Shown here: positions 8,501-12,194 of the stretch, one piece after another | Layout of the letters: the number at the start of each line of letters is the position of its first letter | How positions within the stretch are numbered: the stretch's first letter is position 1 | Notes under the pieces: model-generated | What the model was told of the DNA's origin: nothing | Seen by the model: only the letters and a program-made list of their open reading frames with translations | Database searches by the model: none | Source: Polyangia bacterium | GTDB taxonomy: Bacteria > Myxococcota_A > Polyangia > Polyangiales > Polyangiaceae | Length of the DNA stretch: 12,194 nt | Reading direction: 5' to 3' | Assembly (NCBI GenBank): GCA_030430975.1 | Contig: JAUIKB010000060.1 | Span: forward strand, 1 to 12,194 | Position numbers and translations under genes: made by a program

Positions 8501-11173
8501 ATGCTTGCAAACGAGATTCGCCGCGCCTTTTTGGATTTCTTCGTAAAGCGCGAGCACCACGAGGTGCATTCAGGCCCATTGGTTCCGCCCAACGACCCGT
8601 CGTTGATGTTCGCCAACGCGGGCATGGTTCAGTTCAAGGACGCGTTCACGGGACGCGAAGATCGCGGCTACGTCCGGGCGACCAGTAGTCAGAAGTGCAT
8701 CCGAATCTCGGGCAAGCACAACGACTTCGAGGCCGTGGGCCCGTCCCCACGTCACCATACGTTTTTCGAGATGTTGGGTAACTTCAGCTTTGGTGACTAT
8801 TTCAAAGAGGAAGCGATCGTCTTTGCTTGGGAGTTTCTTCGTGAGATCGGAGTCCCTCAGGACAAACTCGTGTTTACCTACTTTGGCGGCGAGGGTGATC
8901 TGCCCGCCGACAATGAGGCGCGCGATCTTTGGAAGAAGGTGACCGGCTACGGCGACGAGCGGATCATCGCGTGCGGTAAAGACGAGAACTTTTGGCAGAT
9001 GGGCGAAACCGGCCCATGCGGGCCTTCCAGCGAGATCCATATCTTCAACGGCGACCAACCGGACTTCACAACGTTCGGCGCTGAGCAAACCAGCGACGGC
9101 CAGGGTTGGATGGAAATTTGGAACCTGGTGTTCATGCAGTTCGAGCGCAGCCGCGCGGGCGACGAATTCCGCCTTGATCCGCTTCCCAAGCCGAGCATCG
9201 ATACCGGCGCCGGCCTCGAGCGCCTAGCGTGTGTCCTGCAGGGCAAGTATTCCAACTACGAGAGCGATCTGCTCCGCGCGCTGGTCGACGAAGCCGCCAG
9301 CATCTCAGCCAAATCGTACGGCGGCACGATGGAGCCTGACGACGTCAGCATGCGCGTCATCGCGGACCACGCGCGGACGACCGCGTTCTTGATCGCTGAG
9401 GGAATCCTGCCCGATCGCGCTGCCAGACCGTACGTCTTGAGGCGGGTGATGCGTCGGGCGATTCGCCACGGTCACCGGCTAGGCATCGCCGAGCCCTTCT
9501 TGGACAGAGTTGCGCTGCGCGTCGTCGAGTTGATGGGCGACCAGTACCCGGAGTTGGTGGAGCGTCGGGAGTTGATCGAAAGTGTTGCGAGGCAGGAGGA
9601 AGTCCGGTTTCGCCAGACGATCGAACGCGGGTTGGCCCTCCTGGACGATCGGTTCGAAGAGCTGGGCGCTTCGGGAAGCCGCACGTTGCCGGGTGATGAC
9701 GTCTTCAAGCTGTACGACACCTATGGGTTCCCGGACGACCTGACGCGGATCATCTGCGAAGAACGCGATTGGACGGTAGACGTCGAGGGCTTCGAGGCAG
9801 CACGCGAGAAGGCTCGCGAGCAGTCGCAGTTCGCATCGAAGGATCAAGCTGTTGAGTCCGTTTATCGCGACGTGCTCGCGTCGCTTCCGGACACCGGCGT
9901 CCAGTTCGTCGGGTACGACAAGAACCAGGCGAAGTCGGAAGTCGTTGCGATCGTGAGCGATGGGCAGCTCGTCGATCGCGTCGAAGCCAGCGAGTCGGAG
10001 GTCGAAGTTATCGTAGCCAAGACGCCGTTCTACGCCGAGTCGGGCGGACAGGTCGGCGACGCTGGGGAAATCACCGGTCCCGGCGGGTCGCTGACGGTTG
10101 TCGATACGAAGAAGCCCGTCGACTCGGTCGTCGTTCACCGCGGTACGGTGACCGGGGCGCTCGCCGTCGGCGACGCGGTCGAGCTTCTTATCGACGTGGA
10201 GCGCCGCGACGCGATCCGTCGCAATCATTCTGCGACGCACCTACTGCACTGGGCGTTGCGCGAAGTCGTGGGCAAGCACGCGCAACAGAAGGGCTCGCAG
10301 GTCGGGCCTGACCGCCTGCGTTTTGACTTCACTCACGGCCAGGCGCTGACCGCGGTAGAGCTGGCCGAAATCGAGCGGCTGGTGAACGCGCGCGTGGTGC
10401 GCAACGCGCCGGTGACGACGGAGATCATGACCATGGATCAGGCGCGCGAGCGTGGCGCCATGATGATCTTTGAGGAAAAGTACGGCGATACCGTGCGCAT
10501 GCTGACCATGGCCGAGTCCACCGAGCTGTGTGGCGGTACTCATGCTCGCGCGACCGGCGATCTGGGGTTCTTTAAGATCATCAGCGAAGAAGGCGTGGCC
10601 GCGGGCGTGCGTCGGATGGTGGCCGTCACCGGCGACGCTGCGCTCGAATACGTCCAGCAGCTCGAGGAGCGCATGCAGCTAGCCGCGCGCGTGGCCAAGG
10701 CGCAGGGGGGCGACCTGGTCGCGAAGATCGAGAAGATCATCGCCAGCGAGCGCGCCGCGCAGAAGCAGATCGCGGAACTGCAGCGTCAGCTGATCGACGG
10801 CGGCGGTGGCGGCGGACTAGAGGCGCTGCTCAAGGACTCTCAAGATGTCGATGGCATTCCGGTGCTCGGCGTAGCCAGCGAGCTAGCCGATCGCGCCGCC
10901 CTGCGCGAACTCGCGGAGAAACTCCGCGACAAGCTCGGCGAGAGCGTCGTACTCGTCGGTTCTGTGAACGACGGCAAGGTGCAGCTGGTATTGACGGTAG
11001 CCAAGTCGCTCACGTCCCGGTTGAAAGCCGGTGACCTGATCAAGCAAGCCGCGCAGCACGTCGACGGTTCTGGAGGCGGACGCCCGGATATGGCCCAAGC
11101 GGGCGGTACCAAGGTGGACGCGCTCCCGCAGGCCGTGACGTCGGTGTATGACGCCGTCCGCGCGCGTCTCTAG
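8501..11173 (+). CDS. alaS: Alanyl-tRNA synthetase
   Basis: This 890-residue class II synthetase charges tRNA-Ala with alanine and clears mischarged Ser and Gly. The start at 8501 gives the canonical MLANEIRRAFLDFF; an upstream in-frame ATG at 8423 would add 26 non-conserved residues. Catalytic-domain marks are VPPNDPSLMFANAGMVQFKD (29-48), GPSPRHHTFFEMLGNFSFGD (80-99, motif 2 region) and GETGPCGPSSEI (168-179). The tRNA-recognition region holds RPYVLRRVMRRAIRHG (309-324). The editing domain has all four zinc ligands: His576 and His580 in HSATHLLH, and Cys677 and His681 in CGGTH. The C-Ala/DHHA1 end is present (GGGRPDMAQAGG, ~858-869). A run of six Gly (767-772) links the coiled coil to C-Ala. 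The length is normal for the family. It is the sole essential translation gene here and converges on murB with a 37-base gap. Confidence 0.98.
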   Translation: MLANEIRRAFLDFFVKREHHEVHSGPLVPPNDPSLMFANAGMVQFKDAFTGREDRGYVRATSSQKCIRISGKHNDFEAVGPSPRHHTFFEMLGNFSFGDYFKEEAIVFAWEFLREIGVPQDKLVFTYFGGEGDLPADNEARDLWKKVTGYGDERIIACGKDENFWQMGETGPCGPSSEIHIFNGDQPDFTTFGAEQTSDGQGWMEIWNLVFMQFERSRAGDEFRLDPLPKPSIDTGAGLERLACVLQGKYSNYESDLLRALVDEAASISAKSYGGTMEPDDVSMRVIADHARTTAFLIAEGILPDRAARPYVLRRVMRRAIRHGHRLGIAEPFLDRVALRVVELMGDQYPELVERRELIESVARQEEVRFRQTIERGLALLDDRFEELGASGSRTLPGDDVFKLYDTYGFPDDLTRIICEERDWTVDVEGFEAAREKAREQSQFASKDQAVESVYRDVLASLPDTGVQFVGYDKNQAKSEVVAIVSDGQLVDRVEASESEVEVIVAKTPFYAESGGQVGDAGEITGPGGSLTVVDTKKPVDSVVVHRGTVTGALAVGDAVELLIDVERRDAIRRNHSATHLLHWALREVVGKHAQQKGSQVGPDRLRFDFTHGQALTAVELAEIERLVNARVVRNAPVTTEIMTMDQARERGAMMIFEEKYGDTVRMLTMAESTELCGGTHARATGDLGFFKIISEEGVAAGVRRMVAVTGDAALEYVQQLEERMQLAARVAKAQGGDLVAKIEKIIASERAAQKQIAELQRQLIDGGGGGGLEALLKDSQDVDGIPVLGVASELADRAALRELAEKLRDKLGESVVLVGSVNDGKVQLVLTVAKSLTSRLKAGDLIKQAAQHVDGSGGGRPDMAQAGGTKVDALPQAVTSVYDAVRARL

Positions 11174-11210
11174 CCGGCGTCGCTCCATCCGGGCGACAAG
11201 TGTCGAGCTG

Positions 11211-12194
11211 CTAGCCGAGCGGCGGCAAACGCTCGCTACCATCCGGAAACCCCCAGAAGTTCGGCTCCGGCTCGAGCAGCACCGACGTGCGCGCGCGGAC
11301 GGTATCGCGAATCCGGTGGGCCAGGCGAAGGACGTCATTGGACGTCGCTCCTTCATGACATACGAGCGCCAGGGCGTGTTTTGTGGAGAGACCTGCAGCG
11401 CCATCGGTCATGCCTTTATGCAGTCCACTGCGTTCGATGAGCCAACCAGCCGACAGCTTGACGCGGTCGCCCTGCGGCCACGCAGGGACGTTTGGTCCGA
11501 ATTCACCAACGAGCTTCTCATGGACGGACGGGGCTACGTATGGGTTGGTGAAGAACGAGCCGCAGCTTCGTCGGTTCGGATCGGTGGGCGACCACACCAT
11601 CGACTTGGCCCGGCGCAGCTGCAGCACTCGCTCGCGAACCTCGGCGAGCTCAGGCGTGCCTGCGGCGAAACTGCGCTCGAGTTCGGTGTACGCAAGCGTC
11701 GGGGCGCCGCCTGGCGCGAGACGAAAAGACACGCGCAGCACGACATAGCGCCCAGGTTGTCGAGTCTTGAATATGCTATTTCTGTAGGAGAATTCGCATT
11801 GTCGAGGTGCGAGATCCACCACGTCGCCGGTCTGGCGATCGTAGGCCCGCACGCCCGCGATGGTGTGTGCAACCTCTTGCCCGTAGGCGCCCACGTTCTG
11901 AATCGGGGTCGCCCCCACGTGACCCGGGATTCCGCTCAAGCACTCGAGTCCCGCCAGGTCGTGGTTCACGCTCAGCGCGACCAGCTCGTCCCACACTTCG
12001 CCGGCGGCCGCGTGCAGCAGGGTCCGATCGGAGGAGGCCGCTTCAAGACTCACGCCCTTGGTGGCGATCTTGAGCACAACGCCTGGCACACCGAGGTCGT
12101 TCACGACGACGTTGCTTCCTCCACCAAGGATTCGAAGGTCTGCTCGGTGGTCTTCATGATGCCCGCCACACCCGCCGCCGCTTCCAAGTGGCCG
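11211..12194 (-). CDS. murB: UDP-N-acetylenolpyruvoylglucosamine reductase, 5' end missing or broken
   Basis: MurB is the FAD enzyme that uses NADPH to make UDP-N-acetylmuramate for peptidoglycan in the cytoplasm. The frame stays open to the window edge, and the GTG at 12104 is internal. The FAD-binding segment RILGGGSNVVV is encoded at about 12102-12134. Next come GIPGHVGATPIQNVGAYGQE, and CEFSYRNSIFK, whose Arg (11781-11783) matches the catalytic Arg of the E. coli enzyme. RRSCGSFFTNP holds the proton-donor Ser (11556-11558). The end has LSAGWLIERSGLHKG and LEPEPNFWG with the catalytic Glu. The YRxSxFK segment suggests type I MurB. Upstream of about 12150 this frame turns into a Gly-rich run unlike MurB, while another frame becomes coding-like, so the gene is frameshifted or chimeric there and its true 5' end is not seen. 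Confidence 0.93.
   Translation of the reverse strand, partial: RPLGSGGGCGGHHEDHRADLRILGGGSNVVVNDLGVPGVVLKIATKGVSLEAASSDRTLLHAAAGEVWDELVALSVNHDLAGLECLSGIPGHVGATPIQNVGAYGQEVAHTIAGVRAYDRQTGDVVDLAPRQCEFSYRNSIFKTRQPGRYVVLRVSFRLAPGGAPTLAYTELERSFAAGTPELAEVRERVLQLRRAKSMVWSPTDPNRRSCGSFFTNPYVAPSVHEKLVGEFGPNVPAWPQGDRVKLSAGWLIERSGLHKGMTDGAAGLSTKHALALVCHEGATSNDVLRLAHRIRDTVRARTSVLLEPEPNFWGFPDGSERLPPLG
12150..12193 (-). pseudogene. Ketosynthase-like coding fragment abutting murB in another frame
   Basis: Reading leftward from 12193, the frame one base off murB gives GHLEAAAGVAGIMKT. This matches the conserved ketosynthase block of modular polyketide synthases, GHLEAAAG(V/I)AG(L/I/V)(I/M)K, which carries the catalytic Lys, and 12 of its first 14 codons end in G or C. 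After KT the match stops and the frame closes at 12101-12103. Two readings are possible: a chimeric or rearranged junction between a ketosynthase gene and murB, or a single-base frameshift inside the normal murB N-terminus, whose HLxEAxxxxxVAxxM pattern is loosely similar. I lean slightly to the first. Confidence 0.4.

Noticed and set aside
9479..10240. A 253-codon minus-strand frame inside alaS
   Set aside because: It is a shadow of the highly conserved alaS coding strand, with no coherent protein features.
11179..11197. Small inverted repeat GTCGC/GCGAC between alaS and murB as a bidirectional terminator
   Set aside because: Only five pairs with a nine-base loop and no T-run on either strand; not distinguishable from chance.

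Overview
The window looks like a stretch of chromosome from a GC-rich deltaproteobacterial or myxobacterial organism (Myxococcota, probably a Polyangia-like lineage). This rests on gene style rather than any marker search: a membrane-anchored Hanks-type Ser/Thr kinase with a long Ala-rich exported tail, an OmpA-like protein with Asp-rich calcium-binding repeats, a HEAT-repeat exported protein, a very large degenerate M48-type protein, GTG starts and high third-position GC. There are no tRNAs, rRNAs, CRISPR arrays, insertion sequences or phage genes. No stretch over 300 bases lacks a gene.

Layout. Positions 2-4046 read rightward. First come the C-terminal end of an OmpA-family envelope protein and a TlpA-like thioredoxin lipoprotein, three bases apart. 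A 244-base gap holds a small hairpin. Then follow an exported HEAT-repeat protein with an unassigned basic C-terminal domain, a GT4-like glycosyltransferase, and a crotonase-family protein that overlaps the glycosyltransferase stop codon by four bases (ATGA). The kinase (4084-6006) is also rightward and runs tail-to-tail into the leftward 795-residue M48-like protein (5978-8365), sharing 29 bases. alaS (alanyl-tRNA synthetase, 8501-11173) diverges from that gene across 135 bases and converges on murB (leftward, 11211 to the window edge).

How the genes relate. The core genes are alaS (translation) and murB (peptidoglycan precursor synthesis). The OmpA, TlpA-like and HEAT proteins, and the kinase tail, are predicted to lie in or face the envelope. 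I see no operon that joins all of these into one pathway. The clear couplings are OmpA with the TlpA-like gene and the glycosyltransferase with the crotonase.

Most interesting points. (1) The M48-like protein keeps the family's sequence frame but has Ala where the first zinc His should be and Gln where the third ligand Glu should be, so it is probably a pseudopeptidase. It sits behind two possible PH-like beta modules in a protein with no visible signal peptide. (2) At the right edge the murB frame breaks: the last ~40 bases encode, in another frame, a near-perfect ketosynthase-like motif, which means a frameshift or a chimeric junction. (3) Three gene starts without a Shine-Dalgarno sequence each have a -10-like hexamer exactly six bases before the start codon, which suggests leaderless transcripts. 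(4) The kinase tail ends in a compact three-cysteine motif. I did not find an obvious complete new multi-gene system.
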